Shown here piece after piece: positions 48,084 to 58,291 of a DNA stretch of 64,000 bases; positions within the stretch are counted from its first letter, which is position 1; the number at the start of each line of letters is the position of its first letter. Below the pieces are notes generated by a model. The model worked only from the letters and a program-made list of their open reading frames with translations, was not told the DNA's origin and did no database searches. The position numbers and the translations under genes are program-made. Source of the stretch: Gigaspora margarita (Eukaryota > Glomeromycota > Glomeromycetes > Diversisporales > Gigasporaceae); the NCBI GenBank assembly GCA_009809945.1, contig WTPW01001232.1, positions 158,805-222,804 on the forward strand, read 5' to 3'.

Positions 48084-50775
48084 TTAGCGAAGTATTTGAT
48101 TAAAAAGAGTTGATGCAATATTTGGCCCAAATAATTGTGGTTGAGCTTCTTGAAGTGGTTGCTTTTTGGTTTTATTTCTTTGTTTTCGTATTTCGTTCAA
48201 TCCATCAGTTAAATTTTCCTTTGGAATTTTGTTAGATGCCAAANGAAGCTTTGATTCTTTCATTAATTCCGANATATTTGCATGTGTTTTTAGATCTAGT
48301 TTGTTGAATAGACCTTCAACTTGCTGCTGGTGAATAATAATAAAATAAATATGATTTTTAACNAAATCGTAAAGTTTAGGAAACTCATATATTTTTGAGT
48401 TTTCACAAATACAGAATNGTTCAAATTCTGTAANAAAATCTTTATCNGATAATAGCTTCTCACGTAAACCAAAGTCATTTGTCATTCCATTATTTTTATC
48501 ACCTTCCAAGTATTGAGCATAATATAATTCCAAATCAGAAGGTNGATAAATCCAAGAATTTTGAAGTNTCACGTAATAATAACTAGATGCAAATGATCGT
48601 GCATTGTTTCCGCCAAGTCGACATATTGCTAATGGCAAATGAAGCCACTGTAAAAGCCATTTTTCAAAGTGCTCTAAAGCTGCTAAAATTCCAAGCTCCA
48701 AGTTATTAAAAAGATTATCAAATTCTTCATTCGATAATAAGTCTACAGCCTCTAATAATTGATCTGAAAAAAACATGTCAAAGTTGTTTTTGAGATTTTT
48801 AAGAAATTCGAGCCATTCAGAAACTTTATCCNGCATTTCATGTGCCCNACGACCGGAAGGTAAGGTAACCAATTGATTGTTTTGATAAATTCGTGGTATA
48901 GGATCGTAACCCACCATAAATTGCATGAGAGGTTCGTAAAAATGCTCGGCAAAATTTACCAAGCATTTAATTTGAATATTCAATTTTGGATCATTAAGCC
49001 AAGATTTAAAAAGGTACNATTCATTAAGATAGGATTTGGGAACATTTTGATAATTTTCCATTTCTTTAATGAACCATTGTGCAAATTCAACGTGGGTGGT
49101 ATAACGATTAAGGTATTGCTTAGCTGTTCGAAGTTCATACCCCCATCTTGAACGAAGTGGTAATTGATATTGTTCATAATAAAAACCTAACAGCCTGATA
49201 TAAAGATTTTTAATAATTTGAGAATTAATATTAAGCGGTTTGTCTTTATCGCTTGAATCGTGTCCATTATGTAATTTCTATGCCAAGTAGAGCAAATTAT
49301 AGGGATGTGACTTTTTTGAAAAACCNGTACTATTCGGAAGTGTTCCAAATGCTTTTTGCTTAAAATGATTAAATATAATCTGGAGTATATGAAGTCCACA
49401 TCCAATACGTATTGAGTTCGAACCAGATTTTTTTTGAAATTGAACTACAGCGCCTTTTCTTTCTCCAGACATGTAAGCCGTGTTGTCGGTTACCCATAAG
49501 ATACACTTTGCAATATCTAATCCATCACGTTCAATACATTTAATAACAGTATCTGAAACAGTATCCGCATTACATCGTAAAATATTTTGAAGGTGAGTCA
49601 TAATGGCAGCTAGAGCCTGACTCTTTGATTCCAGAACTGGTAGCACATAATAAAATTTTTTATTTCACCTCATGTTGACTCATCGACCATAATTCCATAT
49701 GCTGAAGCATTAGCAAGTTGATTAATTTGAGTATCTATATAAATTTTTGACATATCTTTATGCCAAGTATTTAATNTTGTCGTTGCTAACCAATTTTGTG
49801 GTGGCTTTCCTGTTAGAAATTCATAAATCAGCCGCATACATTCTATTGTTGAATTCAATGAAATTTGACCAACTTGTGAAATACTAGTTGCTAACCAAAT
49901 TGTATTAGATGTATATTTGCGTTTATTTTCTTGAAAAATAGNTTTGATTTTTTTTTGAAAGACTTGATTAGAAATCTGACGAGATTGACAAGAAAGTGAA
50001 CGAATCGTTGATATATGGTTTGATTTTTGATTGCGAAGTTGCATAATTTGGGCTCCAAATGATTGCGTTTTTTTAATTAAAGCTTGATTTTGTTTTTGAA
50101 GTTTGTTAAGATCGACTTTTAATTTTGCATTAGACTTTTGTAATGACTGATACGCAGGCTGCTGTTTGCAAAACGATTGAGATATAAATTTGTGAGCCTT
50201 TTTTTGCAGATATGGTGAATAGACTTTGCTTTTATTAGGTCCAGTTTGAAATTGCATCGTTGAAATTAGATGTTCAATTGATGAAAGTTTCTTTTCGGGT
50301 AATTGTTTGATCATAAAAATTATTTTTGAATAATTGGGATCTTTATTTGTTCGATTATGCTGATTATCATTACTTTCAATTACAGGTTGTGAATTATCTT
50401 CGCTCACGGTTAAAGTACTTTGTATAGTATTTAGAATGTATTGAAGTTGATTAGAATCCATTGTATCCAAACACTGATTTATATTATTAATCATCGTCTT
50501 GTTATGCAGCTTTTCTTTTTGCTTTTCTAATCGAATTTTATTACAATTCTTCAGTTGAGATTGACGCTAGTGATGCCTGACGAAATGACGAAACCTGACG
50601 AAACCATAAGTTTCGTCATTGACGAAACTTGACGAAACTTATGGTTTCGTCATTTCGTCAAGGCAAAATTAGTTTCGCCAGGCATCTATAATTGACGCTT
50701 ATATGATATACCCATTGCTAAAAATAGATGCCCAGCTTTAACTTTACCATAATTCAAAGTAATATTTTGTAGAAA
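48084..50775 (-). pseudogene. hAT-like transposase, about 800+ codons, disrupted
   Basis: Three minus-strand pieces align head to tail. Piece 1 (50494-49670) has a Gln/Lys/Asn-rich coiled coil and ends in the acidic motif MVDEST. Piece 2 (49646-49278) carries VTDNTAYMSG and GCGLHILQIIFNHF, like the second Asp and the Cys-His region of hAT RNase-H folds. Piece 3 (to 48084) has the C-terminal QQQVEGLFNKLDLK block, like the hAT dimerisation region. Between 1 and 2 there is a TGA and a phase change. Between 2 and 3 there is only one in-frame TAG at 49278-49280. Upstream, the frame continues past 50494 to a MITE at 50568 and resumes beyond it to 50775. Fifteen ambiguous bases fall in this gene. 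No BED finger is seen. Confidence 0.75.
50568..50690. mobile_element. 123-bp hAT-type MITE inside the transposase, exact 8-bp duplication
   Basis: Starts TAGTGATGCCTGACGAAA, ends TTTCGCCAGGCATCTATA, with ATTGACGC on both sides (50560-50567 and 50691-50698). Inner arms repeat GACGAAACTTATGGTTTCGTC. Removing the element and one duplication restores a continuous frame across the site (…SYKRQSQLKN…). The 131-bp gain shifts the frame. Confidence 0.93.
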
Positions 50776-51112
50776 TTAAAATTAAGTCCCTACGAAAAAA
50801 GTTACGAAGCCGTTTTTTATAATTAAATAAAAAAAAACTTACAATTCGGTTCAAATTTAAAATTTTAATGCTTTTTAATGCTGAAAAATAGAAATAATGG
50901 ATTTGGGACCAATGTTTTATAAACTTATATGAAAAAATACTTCGTAACTTTGTAAATATGTTGCGTAAGAAACGATTGGTTTTTAAAAAACTTCGAAAGA
51001 GAAAGAAATTCGATCTGTGCATCTAAAAGAAGTATGGGCTATTTCTATATTTAATTTATATGATATACTTTTGATCGATGAGATCATTAAAAAATCTTCT
51101 AATAATGAAATA

Positions 51113-51184
51113 TTAGGGGACCTGATATAGGTTTGATTTACATAGCTGACGTAGAACCCCAATGTGACACATCCGTCACATGTG
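51113..51184. repeat. Right inverted arm of the hAT-like transposon (inner part)
   Basis: Matches the left arm, then is cut after CACATGTG by the MITE at 51185. The arm resumes at 51951 with ACACTCTTGTCACATGAGG. Confidence 0.7.
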
Positions 51185-51552
51185 CAGGGATGGTGAATAA
51201 TATCGATTTGATTTTGCAAAAATATCGATCGGTATGGTCAAAAATATCGATTTATATCGATATACTCACGATTGGTCAATTAGAATGCGAAATTTTGTAC
51301 AATAGTTACAGATAACGTGAAAAATTTCTTTCTTCTTCTGACGTGTTTGTTGATTGTCTATTTTACCGAAGCTTATCAACGGTTCAAGTTAGCAAATTTA
51401 TATTGCCCGGCCCGAATTATATTTTAATTTTGCCCAAGTGCATATTGTTACACTGCATTAAAATTTGCGAAAATATTGATTTCCCCATGATTTGGCCTAA
51501 AATTATCGTTTTATATATGATCGATACAAATCGATATTATTCACCGTCCCTG
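51185..51552. mobile_element. hAT-type MITE F, 368 bp, nested in the transposon arm
   Basis: Ends CAGGGATGGTGAATAATATC and near-exact complement. The left duplication is CACATGTG at 51177-51184. The right duplication is split by the next MITE into CACAT (51553-51557) and GTG (51951-51953). The target is itself the palindromic subterminal word of the host transposon. Confidence 0.88.
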
Positions 51553-51557
51553 CACAT

Positions 51558-51942
51558 CAGGGACACGGAAAAATATTGATATATATAGATCAATATAAAT
51601 CGATATTTTTAGGCCAAATCATAGGGAAATCGATATTTTTACAATTTTTTATGCAGTGTAACTACATCACTTCGGGCAAAATTAAAAGTATAATTTGGGC
51701 CGGGCAATATGAATTTGTCCAACCTAAACTGTCGGCAGGTTTCGGAGATGTAGACAATCAACTAACAAATTTTCCGTTAACTTCCCGAAAAACATGAACT
51801 TAGATGCTGATCACGTTATTTAATGTTACACCAAATCTTAAATTCTTATTGGTCAATCATGGGATATCGATATAAATCGATATTTTTGACCAAATCGATA
51901 TAAATTTTTGCTAAATCAAATCGATATTTTTCCGGGTCCCTG
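51558..51942. mobile_element. hAT-type MITE G, 385 bp, inserted at the edge of MITE F
   Basis: Ends CAGGGACACGGAAAAATAT and complement of CAGGGACCCGGAAAAATAT. CTGCACAT flanks both sides (51550-51557 and 51943-51950). The left duplication includes the last bases of MITE F, proving F came first. The interior (GCCGGGCAATAT and the ACAATCAAC region) is the inverted equivalent of F, so they are one family. Confidence 0.92.
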
Positions 51943-52020
51943 CTGCACATGTGACACTCTTGTCACATGAGGCACATCTAACATGTGGCACATCCAGCAC
52001 ATGATGTACATTCGGCGCAG

Positions 52021-52361
52021 TACCGTATAGCGCGCCATAAAGTACCCCGGGTATTAACCAGGAAACTTGTGTTAACCACAAATAGTACCCCCCGGGGTAC
52101 TGTGTATGGTTGGGGGTACTATGTATGGGGGGTACTGTGTTCGTTAGGGGTTGATCGATCCATTCTGAATACATATTACGGGTAGTTATTCTGGGAGAGA
52201 TAGATATAGTACTCGGGTATAAATAAATTTTTAAGGCTGTGTGAACAATATAGTACCCGGGTATATATCGATCTTCAAGGCTTTTAGACTAATACAGTAC
52301 CCGGGTACTAATATATGGGGGTACTATTTAATGGGGGTACTTTATGGCGCGCTATACGGTA
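52021..52361. mobile_element. TA-flanked MITE, 341 bp, with CCCGGG palindromes
   Basis: A 28-bp perfect inverted end begins CCGTATAGCGCGCCATAAAG inside TA. AGTACCCGGGTA-like palindromes recur at about 52055, 52208, 52252 and 52300. Likely Tc1/mariner-type by the TA duplication. No transposase. Confidence 0.8.
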
Positions 52362-52838
52362 GTCCCGTAACATACTTATGAGCTATGGCAGGGGATACGA
52401 TATGCACGTTTAACACCGGCAAAAAAGATAGAGAAGGGTTAATTCATATGTGTTTTTATTCTAATTTTTATTATAAACTAACATTTATATATCAACAGGT
52501 GTGATATGTTCTATGACTGATAGAATTCATACAAAATCATACAGGAGGGTCTCTAAAATTCTGGTCGGAATGCGTCGGAGTGCATCGGAATCATGGTCGA
52601 CTGGATCGGAATCGATCAATTTTGCCTCAAGATCATAAAAAATTTTTCATATCCATACATTAAGTAAAACGTGCCCAGCTGATAATTTTGCTTAACAACT
52701 AGGGCTAAACGCCGACCTGCATCCGACCCGAAATTTTGGTGACCCTGATAGTAGAATTATAGAACGATATTACACATGTAGAATTACCCCTCTAATCTAA
52801 AATTAGGGCAAATGCACGACGTTGTTGCTGACTTAGGT
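52362..52838. other. Intergenic, no supported gene
   Basis: Contains a GGTCGGAATGCGTCGGAG-type short repetition near 52562-52612; nothing coding. Confidence 0.3.
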
Positions 52839-52840
52839 AG

Positions 52841-53198
52841 CTCTCCCACAAACAATTGTTCACCCCTAAATTTTAGCCAATCAAAATTTAAGATCAGGTG
52901 TAACGTGATTGTCAAAACAAACGTTTTTTATTTTCTAAGTAAAAAGTTGCGTATAAACCTAAAAACGCGTTATAGTTGGGTTAGGGTGAGAACAACTTAG
53001 GGTTAAAACGATCTATTAGTAAAATTTCACGAGGAACATTTTTAATTAGGCCGCAGAAGGTGGTTTCCTAATTAAAATTCAAAGCTATTTTTGTTTTTTT
53101 TTGTAAAAAGGTGGGTTCGTTTCGAATTTTACGTTACACCTGATCCTGAAATTCGATTGGCCAATATTACAGGGGTGAACAATTTTATGTGGGAGAGC
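52841..53198. mobile_element. MITE, ~358 bp
   Basis: Ends GCTCTCCCACA and complement; arms continue with ATTGTTCACCCCT and GATCAGGTGTAACGT on both sides. The target duplication is unclear. A related GATCAGGTGTA end lies at 34956. The 62-codon plus frame inside is not a gene. Confidence 0.75.
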
Positions 53199-53676
53199 AA
53201 GGGCGTTCATAGTTGCTAAAACTAGGATCATCATCTTAAAATGGCTTATTTACATTATTATATTTTAATGATAAATTAATTTTAAATATAAATACTAATA
53301 AATCAAACCATGAATCGAGTATAAGTATATTACAGTATTAAGGTGGTACGATCTCAGGTTCCACGAGGTAGATATAAAATACGTATTCTTTTTTTTTATT
53401 TTTTTTTTTCATTCCTTTTGCTATTAAACTATCATCTTTATCTTTGGGTTTTTTTCGTCGTTCTTTGGTATACCTTCTTTCGTCAAGTTCGATCTATCCT
53501 TCGTCGTTTGTGTCGTTACATTTAGTAATCGTACCGTTGAGTTGAGTAGATCTTTTTCAGGGTGTCATTGAATTTGGAGATTCTTTTGTCGCTGGTATAT
53601 TCGGTAGGTTTATTTCGTTACCAGTGTATTCGAGTTCGTCACTGGTGTATTCTCGTTGTTTACGTAGGCTTGTAGA
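53199..53676 (+). repeat. T-rich GTCG/GGTGTATTC word region
   Basis: Poly(T) runs followed by repeated TTCGTC and CTGGTGTATTC words, similar to 63.3-63.7 and 1.83-2.33 kb. No gene is supported. Confidence 0.35.
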
Positions 53677-53677
53677 T

Positions 53678-53762
53678 ATAGATGCTGGTGAAATAATTTC
53701 ACCACTATTGGTGAATTGGTGGCGAATTGGTGAAATTGGTGAAGTTAATTTCACCAGCATCA
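53678..53762. repeat. 85-bp hairpin (ATTTCACCAGCATC ends)
   Basis: GATGCTGGTGAAATAATTTC pairs with TTAATTTCACCAGCATC; GGTGAATTGG words fill the loop. A CTTGTAGAT word lies near both sides but does not directly abut both ends. Confidence 0.55.
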
Positions 53763-53984
53763 ATACTTGTAGATTTCGTCGTTGAAGTAGTTTATGCCGT
53801 TAGGTTACTAAAAAAAAATTATTTTTATTCCAGGTATTATTGTATTGTGAGTTTTTGTGGGTATAGATTTCGTCACTTGGATGGTTCCACGTTACTGAGG
53901 TGTTTGTCCTTTCTTATGTTACTAGAAATACAGATTCGTTGCTTTGGGTGTTTTTACGTTATAGATTATTTTCTTATGCATTCA

Positions 53985-54592
53985 GGATTTAAATTTGATA
54001 GTTTAACATATAAAGGAAATTTACAAAAGAAGGAAACACCTGCCTTCGAATGGTCGAACCACACTGAAAACTTCACGTAACAACGAAGTAATGTTATTGA
54101 CTACCTTACCTCTGTAACACGTTCGGAAGCCTACAAGAATGTGGCCTTTGAAGAAGTTACCGTAAACCCTTCAAGTTATCAGAAGTTCCCAAATTGGTCA
54201 AAGATTTTTGAATAAGAAGCTGAAAATGTTGACCGAGGAGGATGTCCAATCACGGTTCAACGGTTTGATGGAGGTATTGGGGCTTGTATCTGCAGTTGAT
54301 GCAAGTAAAAATAATTATCTAGAAGGCTACATGCCATAAATTAGTATAATTAGTAAAGACGATGCTGCAGATGGAGCTCTCGTCCCAAGATACATTCATA
54401 CGGTTTTGGAGCTCAAGAAACCGAAGAGCATCCAGCTTAGCAGACGATGACAAAGGCCAGCTGCTGGATTATGTGCGAACCCTTGTCCAACAGCAGCCGT
54501 CACGACAGGTTTTCGCAGCATTTTTTTTTGACGGAGTTTATTTTTACATCCTAACATTTGATAGGAATAATTATAAATTCCAAGAACTTTAA
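53985..54592 (+). pseudogene. Broken gene with a PD-(D/E)XK-like core
   Basis: Coding-like sequence hops between plus frames. Pieces include LTEEDVQSRFNGLMEVLGL (about 54220-54280), then ALVPRYIHTVLELKKPKSIQ in one phase (to about 54440), then DKGQLLDYVRTLVQQQPSRQ in the next phase, ending FDRNNYKFQEL at 54592. The ELKK...GQLLDY pattern resembles the E-x-K / Q part of restriction-endonuclease-like folds that precede kinase domains in expanded Glomeromycotina families. At least three frame breaks or stops are visible, and no kinase domain follows. Base composition is clearly less A+T-rich than the flanks. The family assignment is tentative. Confidence 0.45.
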
Positions 54593-56613
54593 CTACATTT
54601 TCGAGAGGAATTGCGACATTTTATCAAATGATCGCCCAGCGATCACCGTATATAATGATCGAGGATTAGCAAGGTATGTTTAAACAAAAAGTTTTTTGTA
54701 AAATATCTTATAATCTCATTAATGATAGAGATCGATTCAAAATGTTTTTAAATACGAAATTGATTAAATGATTAAATATATTTTAAACTTCTAGATACCT
54801 CGGTTTACCTTTGTTGTTTTGGCCTTTGTCCAATCTGGTGCTTCGTTTTTTTTGTTTGTTAAATCCACTTTTAAATTCTCTAATCAAATAAGTCATTTTA
54901 GAAGTTGTTATATTACAAGTTTGTTCGGAATCCATTTAATTCGATTTCGACGTACAAAATAAATAAAGACTAAGGCTTTAATTAGGATTGAAAATCACAA
55001 AATTGATTAGAAAATGTCTAATCGTGGCTTTTCTAGTTTCCATTCCTCGAATTTACACGTGAATTTTTTTAAAGTATTATTTATCCGTAGTGCACTGGCC
55101 AAAATACCTGATGTGATGTGGTTTTCATGGATTTACTAATTTCCTCCATCATTTCCTTTTGGACGGATGAACTCATTTGAAGAACATTTCGAGAGAGAGA
55201 TTAATAATGTAGTCACGTCAAATAAAAATTTTAATTAATTTTTTTAATTAATTTTTAATAGTTTTTTTTTAATTTTTTTAATCAATTTTTAATAGTTTTT
55301 TTTTTTTTTTTTTTAATTAATTTTTTTAATCAATTTTTTTGCGTCCAAATAATTTTACGACAGGGTGAAACCCACGCTAAATTTTGGTTAAATCTGCTAT
55401 GCAGATCACATGAGGGTGAAATCCGCGTTAACATATAAAACACACTATGCTAACGCACCCAAACCCTATGATCAAAGCGGGTTTTACTAGAATCCAGCGC
55501 GGGTTTCACCCTGACATATAATTTTTATTAAAATTTTTTACGAATGTAATTTTCGCAAAATCTGCTTACTTTTTTAATAATTGTTCGCCATTTAATACTA
55601 ACGTTTGGTGACTCTCATAAATTTAACAACTTTTAATAAGTAACCTTGTACGATCGATTAAATAATCTTGCAAGAATTGTGCAGATAGAATTTGTTCTTG
55701 AACTACCGAAAATAATGAAAAGAATGAATCAAGAATTGTACAAACAAAGACAGATTAATGTTAATTTTTTTTAAAAAAAATCTACTAATTTGTAGTATTT
55801 TCCGCTGCATGCATTTAAATAAAATTTATAAGCGAACAAATATTTTTATACCGAACCAACAATTCTATAAGATAAAAACACTTTATTTAAATTACATTTT
55901 CAACTAATTAATAATGTATATATTAAAAAAAAAAAATGTTGAATTCAATAAGTTTTGTTTACGAAACTAATTTGTGAATCTCACGATAGTAATTTGACGA
56001 AAAGTTTTGAATTTATGAAAATAATTTGGCGATTATAATTTTAGCAACATTATGATTGCAATAAACAATGTACCTTTTTCTCTATTTTATGAGATCAGAA
56101 GTGGTGGAGGAAACTGTGAAGAAATAAAATTTACGTGTATTACATAATTGTTTAGGCCACGTACATATACATATTCTGTCACATAAGGTACTACTGTAAT
56201 CAGAGTGACCAAATTTTGAACGCTGGTACGTACGTACTGTTTTGATATTGATAGACGACTTGCACACATCTATATTAATAAATTGATACGCATTACAAGT
56301 TTATTATTTTTAATAAATTTTTTCTTAACAAGATTCAGAATCAATTTGATAGAATATCTAATTATTTTCTAGTTTAGAAATATCGAATGCGGAAAATTAT
56401 GGATTACAGTGTATACAGTATATTATTAATCAAATAAGATTGTCATAATACCAGCCAGGTTAAATCAATTAAAATATTTAACGACTTAATTTTGCTCTTT
56501 TACTTTTTCTTTCAATCTCCATATTATGACTTTTTTTCTGGACTAATTCGGGATGAATGTTTGATAAATATTATTATTAAAAAAAAAAAATCCTTACAAA
56601 GCAAATAATGAAG
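54593..56613. other. Intergenic, T-rich in part
   Basis: TTTTTTTAATTAATTTTTAATAG words repeat at 55225-55345. One small inverted-repeat element is listed separately. Short minus frames at 56082-56269 lack recognisable products. Confidence 0.35.
55361..55513. mobile_element. 153-bp MITE (CAGGGTGAAACCC ends)
   Basis: Starts CAGGGTGAAACCCACGCT and ends AGCGCGGGTTTCACCCTG; GGGTGAAA words occur inside. The 8-bp flanks do not match, so the superfamily is open. Confidence 0.65.
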
Positions 56614-58291
56614 CTAACCTTTTGGCATCTGCACTTGAAATATCTCAACTTCTTCAGCTATAAAGATATAATCTTCTAAAATTGTTTTTTCATAATTACA
56701 TTTCGAACAAGTTCCTCTCTGGTCCTTCAGTACCAAATCACCACCTCCAAAATTTAACCATGATTCATCAGCACAACTATTATTATAAATTGCTTTCTCA
56801 GGATTTTCTACATGACTAAGTGTATGAGTATTAGAATTTTCATCAAAACAAAAGATAAAACTATAAAATTTAACATTATTAATAAAATAAAATTAATTTA
56901 GTGGAATAAAATAGATTAAAAATTATTAATGATAATCAAGCCCACCTATCATTAGCTGATGCCCAATGTTCCTCTTCAAAACATGCATCTTCAAAACAGT
57001 CACTTCCATAATAACCATGACTAATAAGATTCCATCCTAATGGATTATATCCACCAATGATTTTATTAGAATCTTTGATCTTTATAAGCACAAGAATTGC
57101 TATAATAGTTTCACACATGTAATAAGAAATATTTGAATCAAATCCATCGCGTGTTCCTCGATAAGCAAGTATAAATTTGCAAGAAAGTTTTTCAAACTTT
57201 TTTTCAATCCAACTAGAAATAATTACGGAATGTTCACTTTCAATAATATCAGAATCAATGTAAACATTTCCATGACGTGGTAATAATTTAGAATATTGTG
57301 GCTTCGCATTTGCCATGAGATAAGCCACCAAGTCTTCATAAAGATTTTCAGATAATACTTTTTTATAAGGTCTAACATAATGATAAAAGTCTTCACAAGA
57401 TATTTCATAAAATCGAATATAAGGCAAGAACGGGTCCAAATGTTTTTTAAAAGTTATGAAATCATTCTCATTCCATTTCTTAATATCGAATTCGATGGTC
57501 TTTCTTCCAAGTGAGGTAGCTAATTGAACCGTTCCCCATTTCACTAAATGTTTCCATATGTTAATTTCTTGAGAGTCTAAATCATCTTTCTTGATAATTC
57601 TTAAAAGAATATCTTTATCAACAGTTGGAAAATCTTCTAACTCAAATAATACATTCGGATCCATACAAATAATATCCATGATAAAATCTTGAATGATATT
57701 ACAACTTTGGAGTTTAAAGACTGTGTGCAAAACGTTGACAAGATTGGTAAGTAACCAAGAAGATTCATTATCAATGATCTAATAAAAATAAATAATTAAA
57801 ATTTACTTTATTTAATAAAATATTATACTGTATTAATGTAAAAGTAACTTACATATTTTTGAACATAATAAATTAATTGGGCAATAATTAATTCTTCAGC
57901 AGCAACAAGAAGAGCTATAAGATCGCAGCCTGTTTGATTAGTTAGGTCAAGAGCTCCAGTGTAGGTATACCTTAATAGAAATATTAAAGATAAATTAAGT
58001 GCCTATGGAAGAAATCACATAAAAATCAACATACCGAAGGATCACATTAAATATATTTGGAGAGATATCAGTTTTTAAGTGAACTATAGGATCACTTTTA
58101 TTTGTTGCAAGTTTATTATATATAATGTTTTTAAAGTAAGAAGATCTAGCACACAAAATTATAGAGTGAGCTTTAAATTCTTTGAAATCAGGTTCTTTTC
58201 CAGCTTGAATAATGATATTATAATCATTGGATTCATTAAGAAGTTGAGTAAAATCCTGAGAAAGATCTTCAAAGAAATAAACGACGACCAT
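56614..58291 (-). CDS. BTB-BACK-TLDc domain protein, 484 aa, 4 exons
   Basis: Exons run 58291-58035, 57970-57853, 57778-56946 and 56860-56614. Splice sites are GTATGT/TTAAG, GTAAGT/ATTAG and GTGGGC/TATAG; the joined length is 1455 nt, a whole frame. The ATG at 58289-58291 is chosen because the upstream part is a Phe run with no ATG. BTB covers about residues 10-115 (DYNIII, FKAHSIILCARSSYFK, completed across intron 1 as ILRYTYTGALDL). A BACK-like helical region follows (IWKHLVKWG). TLDc covers about 300-484 (FILAYRGTRDGFD, YNPLGW, completed across intron 3 as ASANDSFIFCF). The fusion is greatly expanded in Rhizophagus. BTB domains usually bind Cullin-3, suggesting a ubiquitin-ligase adaptor; TLDc is linked to oxidative-stress and V-ATPase functions. 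No damage is visible. Confidence 0.93.
56861..56945 (-). other. Intron 3 of the BTB-TLDc gene
   Basis: 85 nt, GTGGGCTTG to TTTTATAG. Read-through gives a stop within a few codons; splicing restores the conserved SFIFCF strand of TLDc. Confidence 0.85.
57779..57852 (-). other. Intron 2 of the BTB-TLDc gene
   Basis: 74 nt, GTAAGTTAC to TTTTTATTAG, phase 0. Confidence 0.85.
57971..58034 (-). other. Intron 1 of the BTB-TLDc gene
   Basis: 64 nt, GTATGTTG to TCTATTAAG, splitting an Arg codon in the BTB domain. Confidence 0.85.

Larger units (their letters stand above)
47795..52010 (-). mobile_element. hAT-like DNA transposon, autonomous type, decayed and invaded
   Basis: Long inverted flanks bracket the transposase. 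The region ending near 47950 (GTTCTACGTCAGCTATGTAAATC) recurs inverted at 51113-51184. Beyond both arms are many CACATGTG/GCCACAT-type subterminal words, up to about 47795 on the left and 52010 on the right. Three small elements have inserted within it (50568-50690, 51185-51552, 51558-51942). The exact outer ends and target duplication are not resolved, and on the right a further MITE starts at 52021. Confidence 0.65.

Noticed and set aside
50744-51219. Two minus-strand frames upstream of the transposase as an extra exon
   Set aside because: Stops separate them from the transposase frame and no convincing splice sites join them, though a decayed N-terminus remains possible.
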